NCBI GenBank assembly: GCA_910592005.1
Contig: CAJVPP010002793.1
Location: forward strand, 1 to 13,491
Length of the DNA: 13,491 nucleotides
From: Funneliformis mosseae
Taxonomy: Eukaryota > Glomeromycota > Glomeromycetes > Glomerales > Glomeraceae
Reading direction: 5' to 3'
The translations under genes and the position numbers were made by a program. This document shows, in pieces, positions 1-8,123 of this stretch (position 1 is its first letter; each line of letters opens with the position of its first letter). The notes below the pieces were generated by a model. That model saw only the letters and a program-made list of their open reading frames with translations. It searched no databases and was not told the origin of the DNA.

Positions 1-27
1 AAAGTTATACCAGGTTAAATTTATTCA
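1..27. repeat. Third copy of a 27-bp repeat-family motif
   Basis: Matches the reverse complement of 761-787 with about one mismatch and matches 12645-12671 in direct orientation with a few. The first 27 bases may therefore be the edge of another copy of the same repeat family, or one side of a local inverted structure spanning 1-787. Confidence 0.55.
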
Positions 28-164
28 AAAAATAATATAAAGAATATAAAGAAATATTTGCTAAGTATTTATTATTAGAGTTAGTATTATTGATTTTGAT
101 TAAGATTTGGATTATGATAGAATTAGGATTAATTAAGAATGTCACATCTCAGTAATCCTTCAAT

Positions 165-945
165 TTACTAAGTACAGTATGAAATCACTATAATAAGAAC
201 TTAAAAAAACATTAATAAAATTTAACCTACTGATTTTTTAATCAAATAAAAAAATTGATTTATATTTGTAAAAATAAATCGATTTATAAAAAAATTTTTT
301 TCAATTTTGTAAATTATCATTATGTAAACATTGTGTAATATATATATAAGCCAATTAGAAACTAAGAATTAAAATCATATAAAACAATTTATTTTATTTT
401 ATTTTATTATTTTATTATAAATTGCATCAGATACACAATGATGAAACTTATATTTTTTAATTGCAAACTCTACTATTTTACTAGTAATACCTTTTTTATA
501 AATATTCATATACCACCATGATTTTTATGAATATTTTTGAAATGTAATTAAATTGAATCTAATGCTTTAGGAATAATTTATTATAATCCAACCTATGTAT
601 AATTGCAATATTTTTGTGTATTTCTTTTGCTATACTCTAATATATCTTTATATAATTCAATTACAATAATATTTAAGTTAAAATATATGAATGATAAAAG
701 ATTTGTTCTTATAAATTCTTCATCACATATTTTTTCAATTTCAGTTTTTATAATTAATTTTGAATAAATTTAACCTGATATAACTTTATTAATATTGAAA
801 ATATTAAAATTCTAATCCAGGTTTCTTAAAGCACAGGTCATGTTTTATCTATTTTATGGATTAAATTTTCAATTTTATATATAATAAAATTTTTTGCATT
901 TTAAATTTGTTCTATTTTTACTATAATAAAGTTCCGTTCTGCACT
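165..945 (+). repeat. Left arm of a long inverted repeat (dispersed repeat copy)
   Basis: Matches the reverse complement of about 12477-13235 along most of its length. Landmarks in the same order include the 905-935 segment against 12495-12530, the 785-840 segment against 12589-12650, the TTATAATCCAACCTAT region near 580-597 against 12838-12853, and ATTGCATCA at 421 against 13008-13016. The copies differ by many substitutions and indels. There is no coding capacity. It probably represents an independent insertion of an interspersed repeat family. Confidence 0.7.
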
Positions 946-973
946 GTATTCTAAATTTTTTTGTGAGAAAAAT

Positions 974-992
974 GCTAATTGTCACAATTAGC
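974..992. repeat. Perfect 19-bp palindrome upstream of PRM1
   Basis: Arms GCTAATTGT and ACAATTAGC are exact reverse complements around a single central C. It lies just outside the dispersed-repeat arm and about 850 bp upstream of the PRM1 ATG. It could bind a dimeric transcription factor or be a leftover terminal structure of a mobile element; the sequence does not decide between these. Confidence 0.5.
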
Positions 993-1774
993 GTCACCCC
1001 TAATAAGTATATGTGACCCGGCAAATAAAATCTGGCTATCTTTTTTTCAGGACAGTTAGTGTACAAGGAACGCAGTCGCATTACGGCGGTGCACATGTGA
1101 CGGATAATATGTGACGAATAGATTTTTCACTTCTGAAAAATTCGTTTCAAAATACTTGACAGAAAATATCACAATCCTTTCGGTAATTAATTTTTTTTCA
1201 TCCATTTCCCATTCTTTGTATTTTTGTAATTCTGAAAATCATTTAAGCATTATTTCTTGGGGTCTTTATTTAATAAAGCATTTCCATTTGTTATATGCTA
1301 AAAAATTAGGCCTAATAGAACAAAGGAAATCAGAACCATTGTTGATGATTTTGTATGATCGTAAATTGGATTGAGTTATTTTTGATTAGTTTATGAAAAT
1401 AGATGATTTTTAGTAATGAATTCGTTCAACAAGAATGGTTGATTTCCGTGCTTTAGAAATTTGGAATACAGGTTCATAATATACGGATATACTTACTATA
1501 TGGAAAATAGAGAGATTATTTTTTAAATTTTTTATTTTTTGGTCCATATACAGCAGTAACAAATAAAGTAGCTGAAATCGGCTTCCCCCGTTTCAAAATA
1601 AAAAAATCTTTTCTTTTTCATTATTTGTTTGATTTTCTTTTGTTGCATATTCGAAACCCTTTGTTTGTTTCATAATTTCATATATAAAATTGAACAACTA
1701 AAATAAATTCTTTATTGTCTTAATATGGTAATTAGGTAAATTTTAAAAATAAAAAATTAAACAAATAAATATTC

Positions 1775-1784
1775 TATATAAATA
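1775..1784 (+). promoter_or_regulatory. Candidate TATA box of PRM1
   Basis: TATATAAATA lies 60-70 bp upstream of the PRM1 start codon, a plausible position for a core promoter element. In such AT-rich DNA this string is expected by chance, so support is positional only. Confidence 0.25.
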
Positions 1785-1843
1785 CTGTAAATACACTTCG
1801 TTTATCATTAAAAAATAATTTTTAATTTTTACTTTATTGATTT

Positions 1844-3931
1844 ATGAACCTTTCACTTAATAAATCGACGCCTGGTGCGTCAACAACTGGATATGCGTTA
1901 CCAACATCACCAAGCTTACAAGATGAAGTATTTCGACAACGAATTACGTCTCCTCGAATGAATCACGAAAATTCTACAGGAGAAAAATCATTTTCTGAAA
2001 AAAGTACAATAGATATTCCACCGTCTCCTCAATCGCCTAAAAATATTCTTGGATTAAGGAGCAAACTCTCGCAATCTTGGATAGAATATGCAATCATATC
2101 ATTGATGATCATAACCATACGTTTATGTCTTACCATTAAATCAATTGGACCGCTTGTTGAATTTGCCAAAAATAAGGCAATTAGTTCATGCTCTGCGCTC
2201 GAACTTACTGCGTCGGCAGTAGTGTCACTTCCGCATATTATGGCAGGTGGATTAAATCGAGCAACGGTTGATAGTGTTAACCTTGCGATTAAAGGATTAG
2301 AAAAAACAATAGATTTATCGATAGTCGCAATAGAAGGTATTATCGTTTGGTTGATTCATGTATACAAACGGACATATCTATGTCTTTTGGAATTTGCAGT
2401 AAGGGGATCGATTGGCGTATTATCAGAATCTGTCAAAGTATTAGGTGAATCAGCCAATGAAATGATAAGTGGAATTAAATCCGGGTTAGATAATGAAATA
2501 TCAGGAATAAGTTCAACACTTGACGATTTAAGAAATTCAATTGGGGGCATAGGAGTAAATATACCAACTATTAATTTATCAACCGAACCTTTGGCTAATT
2601 TTCAATTACCAACGACCAACATTGTTGAAGGAATTGACGCATTAAATGAAAATCTTCCAACAATGGATGAAATTGAAACGAAAATTTCAGCATTAGCATC
2701 AGTTCCGTTTAATGAATTAAGAGGAATTGTTAAAGATGCTGTTTCAAATATTCAATTCAATCAAAGTGTTTTACCCATACCGCCAAAAAATCAAGTAAAA
2801 TTTTGTGCAGATAATTTAAACCTTGATATTTTTGATGAGGTATCAAATGAGCTGATTAAAGGAGTGTATATCGGCATTGGAATTCTCATAACAATAATTC
2901 TATTAATGATCGTATTTAATATGGTGATTATTTGGCTTAAAAATAAAAATTATGGTTTTAGATTAATTAGAATGGAAGATGTTTTCATATGGATTACAAA
3001 TGGATCAAAGATTTTTAAAAACAATGAAAATAAAGATTTGTATATTTGGTTCTGGCATTACATCCTTCACAAACCGGCATTGATCTGTTTATTGATAGGA
3101 ATAACTGGTGTATTAGGAATTTATTTACAAATTTTTATTCTTAATACAGTCAAACAGGTTAATAAACAAACAATCGTTGATTCGATTAATGAATTTAGTA
3201 ATTCTATCTCAAATTTAATTGATTCGCAATTAGTTTCGACTTCGAAACAATTTTCAAACGATAGTAACACCGCAATCCTTTCCTTAGAGAATGATTTGAA
3301 TCAGAATTTATTCGGATGGGTCAATACGACGACGACTACGTTAAATAATACGCTAAATGTCGCGGTAGATGAAATTTCGACCTTTGTTCAAAATACTTTT
3401 AGCGGGGTACCAATATTATTAACAGCCGTAAATCAATTAGTTGATTGTTTAATTTTAAATAAAATAGAAGGAATCCAAACCGGACTAAATTTTATTAGCG
3501 AAAACGCTTTCATTGGTTTACCGCGCGTAAATGAAGCCGTCTTGTCGGATTTTAATAGTGGTATGAATGATTTTGTGGTTGGTCAAGCTACAAATGAACT
3601 TGTTGGTAGTAAAGATGGTGAAATTGGTGGTGAAATAGGGAAAATATTTGACGCATATGAAGAGACCTTACGGTCAGAATTAATCTTATTTTGGTGTTTG
3701 ATTTCTGTTTGGTTCATTGTTATCTTCATGGCCTTGATTGGTGTGTTGTGGGAGCTATTTCAACGTAGGAGAAGAAACAAAATTAATATTAGAGATGGTG
3801 CTGATACAAAAACGAATCCTAAGCCTGATTTCTCTCAAAGAGACATTATTAACCCTCTTCCAGCTCGACCTCGACCTCCTTTACCACCAAAACCAATCAA
3901 AAAAAATGACAGTGACAGTGATTTATGTTGA
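1844..3931 (+). CDS. PRM1: PRM1-like plasma membrane fusion protein
   Basis: Intronless 695-codon frame. Recognised as the fungal Prm1 family, multi-pass membrane proteins that promote plasma membrane merger during mating or hyphal fusion. The N-terminal ~75 residues are polar and Ser/Pro-rich, probably cytosolic. Hydrophobic stretches lie near residues 81-104, 157-185, 339-365, 410-434 and 612-638. The family is usually modelled with four spans and two large external loops, so the 157-185 stretch, or another, may not cross the membrane. The loops are rich in Asn/Ser/Thr with several N-glycosylation sequons (for example N244, N306, N472, N494). Cys116 and Cys535 sit about where yeast Prm1 has the cysteines that link its dimer; this correspondence is from memory, not an alignment. 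The short basic tail contains a proline-rich motif at 671-684 and ends in an Asp/Ser-rich stretch. Length is similar to yeast Prm1 (about 660 aa). The start is the first ATG of the frame, about 60 bp below a TATA-like site. Convergent with the DUF4291 gene. Confidence 0.88.
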   Translation: MNLSLNKSTPGASTTGYALPTSPSLQDEVFRQRITSPRMNHENSTGEKSFSEKSTIDIPPSPQSPKNILGLRSKLSQSWIEYAIISLMIITIRLCLTIKSIGPLVEFAKNKAISSCSALELTASAVVSLPHIMAGGLNRATVDSVNLAIKGLEKTIDLSIVAIEGIIVWLIHVYKRTYLCLLEFAVRGSIGVLSESVKVLGESANEMISGIKSGLDNEISGISSTLDDLRNSIGGIGVNIPTINLSTEPLANFQLPTTNIVEGIDALNENLPTMDEIETKISALASVPFNELRGIVKDAVSNIQFNQSVLPIPPKNQVKFCADNLNLDIFDEVSNELIKGVYIGIGILITIILLMIVFNMVIIWLKNKNYGFRLIRMEDVFIWITNGSKIFKNNENKDLYIWFWHYILHKPALICLLIGITGVLGIYLQIFILNTVKQVNKQTIVDSINEFSNSISNLIDSQLVSTSKQFSNDSNTAILSLENDLNQNLFGWVNTTTTTLNNTLNVAVDEISTFVQNTFSGVPILLTAVNQLVDCLILNKIEGIQTGLNFISENAFIGLPRVNEAVLSDFNSGMNDFVVGQATNELVGSKDGEIGGEIGKIFDAYEETLRSELILFWCLISVWFIVIFMALIGVLWELFQRRRRNKINIRDGADTKTNPKPDFSQRDIINPLPARPRPPLPPKPIKKNDSDSDLC

Positions 3932-3996
3932 TTTTTAATATTTTTTCTTTTTTTTTTTTTAAAAAAAGAAAAATTGTATATATTTAGAATTGTTTT

Positions 3997-4002
3997 TTTA
4001 TT
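3997..4002 (-). terminator. Candidate poly(A) signal of the DUF4291 gene
   Basis: On the minus strand AATAAA reads from 4002 to 3997, about 73 nt after the DUF4291 stop. It sits to the PRM1 side of the PRM1 signal at 4007-4012, so if both are used the two transcripts overlap at their 3' ends. Confidence 0.3.
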
Positions 4003-4006
4003 TCAA

Positions 4007-4012
4007 AATAAA
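4007..4012 (+). terminator. Candidate poly(A) signal of PRM1
   Basis: AATAAA lies about 76 nt after the PRM1 stop codon, inside the short gap between the two convergent genes. The hexamer is common in AT-rich DNA, so this is a weak call. Confidence 0.3.
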
Positions 4013-4074
4013 ATACTACTCGTGTAACTTTTATGATCGATCAAATCCCAGTTAAATTTCTGTTATCTATCTGA

Positions 4075-5155
4075 TTACTGTATATTACATATGTTATATA
4101 TGTAATCAACGACACTTTTACATATTTTACGGAACTCGGATTCGGGTTCAGGCTCGGCTTGGATAGGCTTGGAATCATCAAAGCTCATACCTAATTTTTC
4201 TTTTGTTAAATTATCACCAATTTCATAAACTCGCTCAACGGGAGTTCTAACTTCATTCAATTTATCTAATTTAATTAATTCATATTGTTTTCTAACAAAT
4301 TCTGTGATATCTTCAATTCCAATTATCCATTCATTAGAATATTTTTGCAATATATTGTTTTTTATACCAAGTTGTATTGCCCTTCTTTGCATCTTTTCTC
4401 CAAGTAAATCATGGTCTGGATCCCATTGTAGTCTTACTTGTGATTTTTCTAATTGTTCTTTCCATTCCTCTTGTAAAGTGGAGGATTCATCGGATCGTGA
4501 TTTGGAGTATTCATCAGATCGTGATTTGGAAGATTTATTAGATCTTGATTTCGAGGATTTATCGGATCGCGATTTGAAGGATTTATTAGGTCTTGAATTC
4601 GAGGATTTTTCTGATCGGGATGTACTGGATGAATTAGATCGTGAATTAGAAGATAGATAAGATTGACTGAAACTTGTTAATGTCGCTTCTGATAAAATTT
4701 CTTCAAATCCTGTTTTTTTTTTTAACTTTATTGCCAAAATCTGAAACATAAATTTTGTAAAAAAAAAAAAGAAATTTATTTTTAAAAAACTTATAAATAA
4801 AAATAACAAACAAATTGTAATAATTACTCTTTCTTGATTCTTTTTGGTGGCCCATCCAGATCTATACATCATCCAAGTAAAATTGGTTTTAATCCATGTC
4901 ATTCTCTAATTTGAAAATGTAAAAATTTTTTTTAATTTTACAAAAAAATTTATTAACAGGGAAAAAAGTATAAGTCCCATTTACCTTCCATGAAAAATCC
5001 TTACCACCAAATTTTTGATTTTGAACAGCGTAGTCAGCTATAGAATGGTTATAAGCTTGATAAACGATAATTGATTCATCGTCGTATTGTCCTATAATAT
5101 GACGTCCAGTTTCTGGCCATCGTTTTAATTGTTTGTCATATAATTCAAATTTCAT
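4075..5155 (-). CDS. DUF4291 family protein with internal SR-repeat insertion
   Basis: Three exons are inferred: 5155-4985, 4905-4828 and 4740-4075. They are separated by introns of 79 and 87 bp with GTAAAT/TAG and GTAATT/CAG borders, both phase 0. Joining them gives 304 residues and restores a continuous DUF4291 domain, recognised by VYQAYNHSIADYAV near the N-terminus, MTWIK...WMMYRSGW across the first junction, and QWDPDHD and NEWIIGIEDIT near the C-terminus. I know of no established biochemical role for this family. Exon 3 carries an unusual Ser/Arg/Lys/Asp-rich stretch at about residues 114-169, made of seven 8-residue repeats, placed where family members normally have a short loop. The ~45 residues after the domain are acidic and end in a Cys/Asn-rich tail. 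The start is the first ATG, followed within 25 codons by conserved domain sequence. The splice model rests on domain continuity and consensus sites. Confidence 0.82.
4483..4650 (-). repeat. 24-bp coding minisatellite (7 units) in DUF4291 exon 3
   Basis: Seven consecutive 24-bp units encode variants of the octapeptide SKSRSDKS. The four C-terminal units are most alike and the N-terminal ones more diverged (SNSRSNSS, STSRSEKS, SNSRPNKS). All unit changes keep the reading frame. The antisense strand is also open through the array, which explains a spurious plus-strand frame of 118 codons. Confidence 0.9.
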
Positions 5156-6293
5156 TTTTTAAAAGATTTTTTTTTTAGAAAAGGTAAATAATCACGATGT
5201 GTCGATCACAAGCTGATAAAAATTTTTTTATTGTATATAAAAACATTAAAATGACAAAATAGGAATATAATTTTTGAGATAAAAATTAAAATATTTTAAC
5301 ACTTAATAAAAAGAAAACAAATTTTATCTAATAAATTCAATATGTATTTAATGTAATTTTGAATTTAAATTCTTTTGATTAGATCAGATTAGTTTCTTAC
5401 CTTGCAAATAAATATTATATACTGAAAAATTAATAATTATGTAACTAGCATAAAATCCATTATAAAAATTTTTTAAAATTATAATTCTTACTAGAAAATT
5501 ATTTTTATAAAAGATTCTTGTTATTTTAATTTATTTTAAAAGATTTATTTGCTATTTAAAAACTTTATTTAGATACAATCTTAAAAAGTATAGATAAGAT
5601 AATTAAAGTTAATTTTATTATTCTTTTTTTTATTTTTATATTATATTATATTTTTTTTATATATATTTTATAAAAAAAAAAAAGGAAATAAAATTGAAAA
5701 TAAATAAAAGTGTTTACTATCATATTTAAGTATTTCATATTATAGATTATATGATTTCCTATATTTTATAACTTGATTTTATTGGTAATGTATATTTAAT
5801 AAAATGTAATTCTTATTAAATTGTTAAAAAACTTATTTAATATAATTTTAAAAATTAGATAATATATAAGAAATTTTAATAAACTCTTAAAATTTATATT
5901 TTTTTTACTTTATTATTTAAATATATATTTTAATTATTTATAATATAATATAAAATTTATTATTTATTATTATACTATATATTAATTTATTATTTTATAA
6001 CAAAATTATATATGATTTTAAATGTTCTCATTAATATTTTAAAAAAAAATCTGTTAAAATATTTTAATCATTATATTATTGCAAATATATAATATATATT
6101 TTTTTAAAATATAAATGCATTTAAAAATTTTGTAATACAATAGCAGATTTTTTAAATTTATTATATATAAGACTAAAATTGATATTATAATATCATGATA
6201 ATCTATTATAACTAATTAATGCTTTTATCTTAATAATAAGACTATAGGTAAAATTTTATATTATATTAAATTTTATTGTATATATATATAATG

Positions 6294-6529
6294 ATTAAAG
6301 ATAACGCTATAACTAGTTATAACTAATGATAAATAAACATCATAATATTGTAATTAATTATAATATTGACAAAAATTGAGTTGCAATTAGTTGTAACTAG
6401 TGATAAATAAGTATCACATAATTGTAACTAGTTGCAACCTGTAACAAATAAGTATTATATATTAACTAATTGCAATCTATAACAAATAAGTATTATATAG
6501 TTGTAAATAGTTGTAGTATCATCTTTAAT
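6294..6529. mobile_element. MITE-like element 1 (ATTAAAGAT termini)
   Basis: About 236 bp bounded by inverted ends that both begin ATTAAAGAT and continue as similar ACTA/TTA/AACTA words for roughly 30 bp, with a few mismatches. The interior is filled with about four degenerate ~40-bp repeats. There is no coding capacity. A clear target-site duplication was not seen. Small size, inverted ends and internal subrepeats fit a non-autonomous DNA transposon, but the family is not recognised. Confidence 0.45.
6311..6505. repeat. Degenerate ~40-bp tandem repeat inside element 1
   Basis: The core word gataaataagtat or aacaaataagtat occurs at 6328, 6402, 6443 and 6481, each preceded by an aactagttg-like segment. 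The last three copies are spaced 41 and 38 bp apart; the first is separated by 74 bp and is more diverged. Confidence 0.6.
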
Positions 6530-6535
6530 AATTAT

Positions 6536-6650
6536 ATGCTTTTAAAAAATTAAAAGTACTATTAGAAACCTTTAAAAGCTTTAGAAGTATAAATTTTAAT
6601 AAAATTATTGAATTAGAAGCTTTTAATCTAATTTTATCTATTAAAAGCAT
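6536..6650. repeat. Hairpin-rich spacer between the two MITE-like elements
   Basis: ATGCTTTTAA at 6536-6545 pairs with TTAAAAGCAT at 6641-6650, and several more CTTTTAA/TTAAAAG words lie between them. The ~115 bp stretch could fold into a long imperfect stem and may itself be an inverted-repeat remnant. Confidence 0.45.
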
Positions 6651-6682
6651 AAAATATATATCATTATATAATATATATATAT

Positions 6683-7040
6683 ATTAAAGATAAGTATTAT
6701 AATTAAAAAATAATGTAATTAAATTGTAACTTGTAATATAATTAAATTTATATTACAATTTAGTTTAACTAAGATTATGAATGAAATTTAGAAGTTTTGT
6801 AAATTATCTAAATAATAAAAGGTAAAATTTAGTAAATTTATATTAAAAAAAATCTGTGAACTTAAAAAAAAGGTAAAATTATATCAAAGTTTATAAAAAT
6901 ATAAAAATATATTAAAATTTTAGTAAAATTTAATAAAATTAAAGTTTAAACATTTTATTAAATTCAAATTAAATTTAAATAAGTAACTTTAATTGCAATT
7001 TAATTAAAATTTAAAAGTAATTATAATGATTATCTTTAAT
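6683..7040. mobile_element. MITE-like element 2 (ATTAAAGATAA termini)
   Basis: About 358 bp with inverted ends. Both start ATTAAAGATAA, then two differing bases, then ATTATAATTA, and after a variable stretch both reach TAATTAAATTG. The match extends about 45 bp from each end. Inside the left part is a perfect 10-bp hairpin (6731-6740 with 6749-6758). There is no coding capacity and no clear target duplication. The shared terminal word with element 1 suggests one family. Confidence 0.5.
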
Positions 7041-8123
7041 AAATATAATTTTAATATATACTTTACTAACTAATAATAACTTATTCTTATATATATTAAA
7101 AATTCAAATAATATAATTTTATCTATATAATAAATAATTTGTGATAAATAATTTTTATTAATTAAAAAATTTCAAATTTTTAAAATATATAATAAAATTA
7201 AAAGAATATAATATAATATAATAAATATTTAATTATTAATAAATTTTTGGTAATGATACTAGAAAAAATAATTAAATTATATTACATATTTGAGTAATTA
7301 GCTTATATAATTTAATCAAAATTTATTTATGTATAATAATTTAAAAAAAAATGTACATTATATCTAAGAATATTAATAACTACCTCTTTGTATTACGTAA
7401 AGAATTTGATATTAAAATATTTGTCATATCATATCACATTTTTAAAGTTTTCATTTTTATTATTTATTTAAGAAATTTAGTTTTTTCAAGTGTCAAAAAT
7501 CTTATTTGTCATATATATCTATTTATCACAGTTAGGGTTAGATTAAAAATTAGTTAATGTTAAGTATTAATATATTATATTAGTATTCTTTAATATGAAA
7601 TAAAAGTATTCTAATTTAAACATTTTTATTATATTAATATATAATATAGATTATTTATAATTTATTCATAAAATTTTTTAATAATTACTATAATAAATTT
7701 TTTAAAATAATTTAAAATTTAAATTATTTTAATAAACTTAAGATATCTATTAATATATTTAATAAAAAATATATATTAATATATATATTTTTTTTTATAT
7801 TTATAAAAGTTAATTTTTTAAATTTTATTATAATAAAATTGTTTTTAAATAATTTAAAAAATAATTTAATTAGAGAATTAATAATATTTTGATTAGTGAT
7901 ATTTTTATTATTTATTTATTTATTGAAAAGATTATTTTTTATAAATATTTTTTTTAAATATCATTATTAAAAAATCAATTATATATGATAGTATATATAA
8001 GAATATATTTAAAATTATACTGCTTATTTTAACAATTTCAATATTTGTTAAAATTTATGTTTAATCTCTTATATTTAAAGATAAAATAATTTATATTAAA
8101 TATACAATTTGTAATGCTAAATT

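Larger units (their letters stand above)
946..1843 (+). promoter_or_regulatory. PRM1 upstream region, no gene seen
   Basis: About 900 bp between the end of the inverted-repeat arm and PRM1. The part from 960 to 1120 has visibly more G+C and CpG than its surroundings. It holds a perfect 19-bp palindrome (974-992) and repeated TGTGAC/GTCAC words. The rest is AT-rich with poly-T and poly-A tracts. An 87-codon frame at 1111-1374 has no recognisable similarity and is not called. The region is the likely location of PRM1 control elements, by position only. Confidence 0.4.
5156..8123. other. AT-rich gene desert with repeats
   Basis: About 3 kb between two minus-strand genes. Composition is dominated by A/T runs, TATATA tracts and short AAATT words, with very few C or G. 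No frame here resembles a protein; a 68-codon plus-strand frame at 7351-7557 is Ile/Phe/Asn-rich and looks like noise. Recognisable structure is limited to the two MITE-like elements at 6294-6529 and 6683-7040 and a hairpin-rich spacer between them. The first few hundred bases must include the promoter of the DUF4291 gene; no specific site stands out. Confidence 0.6.

Noticed and set aside
875..1096. 73-codon minus-strand frame overlapping the left repeat arm
   Set aside because: Half lies in the dispersed repeat and the partner copy does not keep the frame; no family resemblance.
1111..1374. 87-codon plus-strand frame upstream of PRM1
   Set aside because: No recognised similarity, no supporting neighbour or signal; the length is not unusual for chance in this region.
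3941..3975. Poly-T/poly-A hairpin after PRM1 resembling a bacterial terminator
   Set aside because: There is no GC stem and the setting is eukaryotic; it is a homopolymer tract.
4304..4660. 118-codon plus-strand frame antisense to the DUF4291 exon
   Set aside because: Its Asp/Leu/Ser repeats are the reverse reading of the 24-bp coding array; the minus strand carries the conserved domain.
7531..7545. Telomere-like GTTAGGGTTAG
   Set aside because: Fewer than two TTAGGG units inside ordinary AT-rich DNA; not an array.
7351..7557. 68-codon Ile/Phe-rich frame in the gene desert
   Set aside because: Composition matches translated AT-rich noise; no domain, and isolated from other coding signal.
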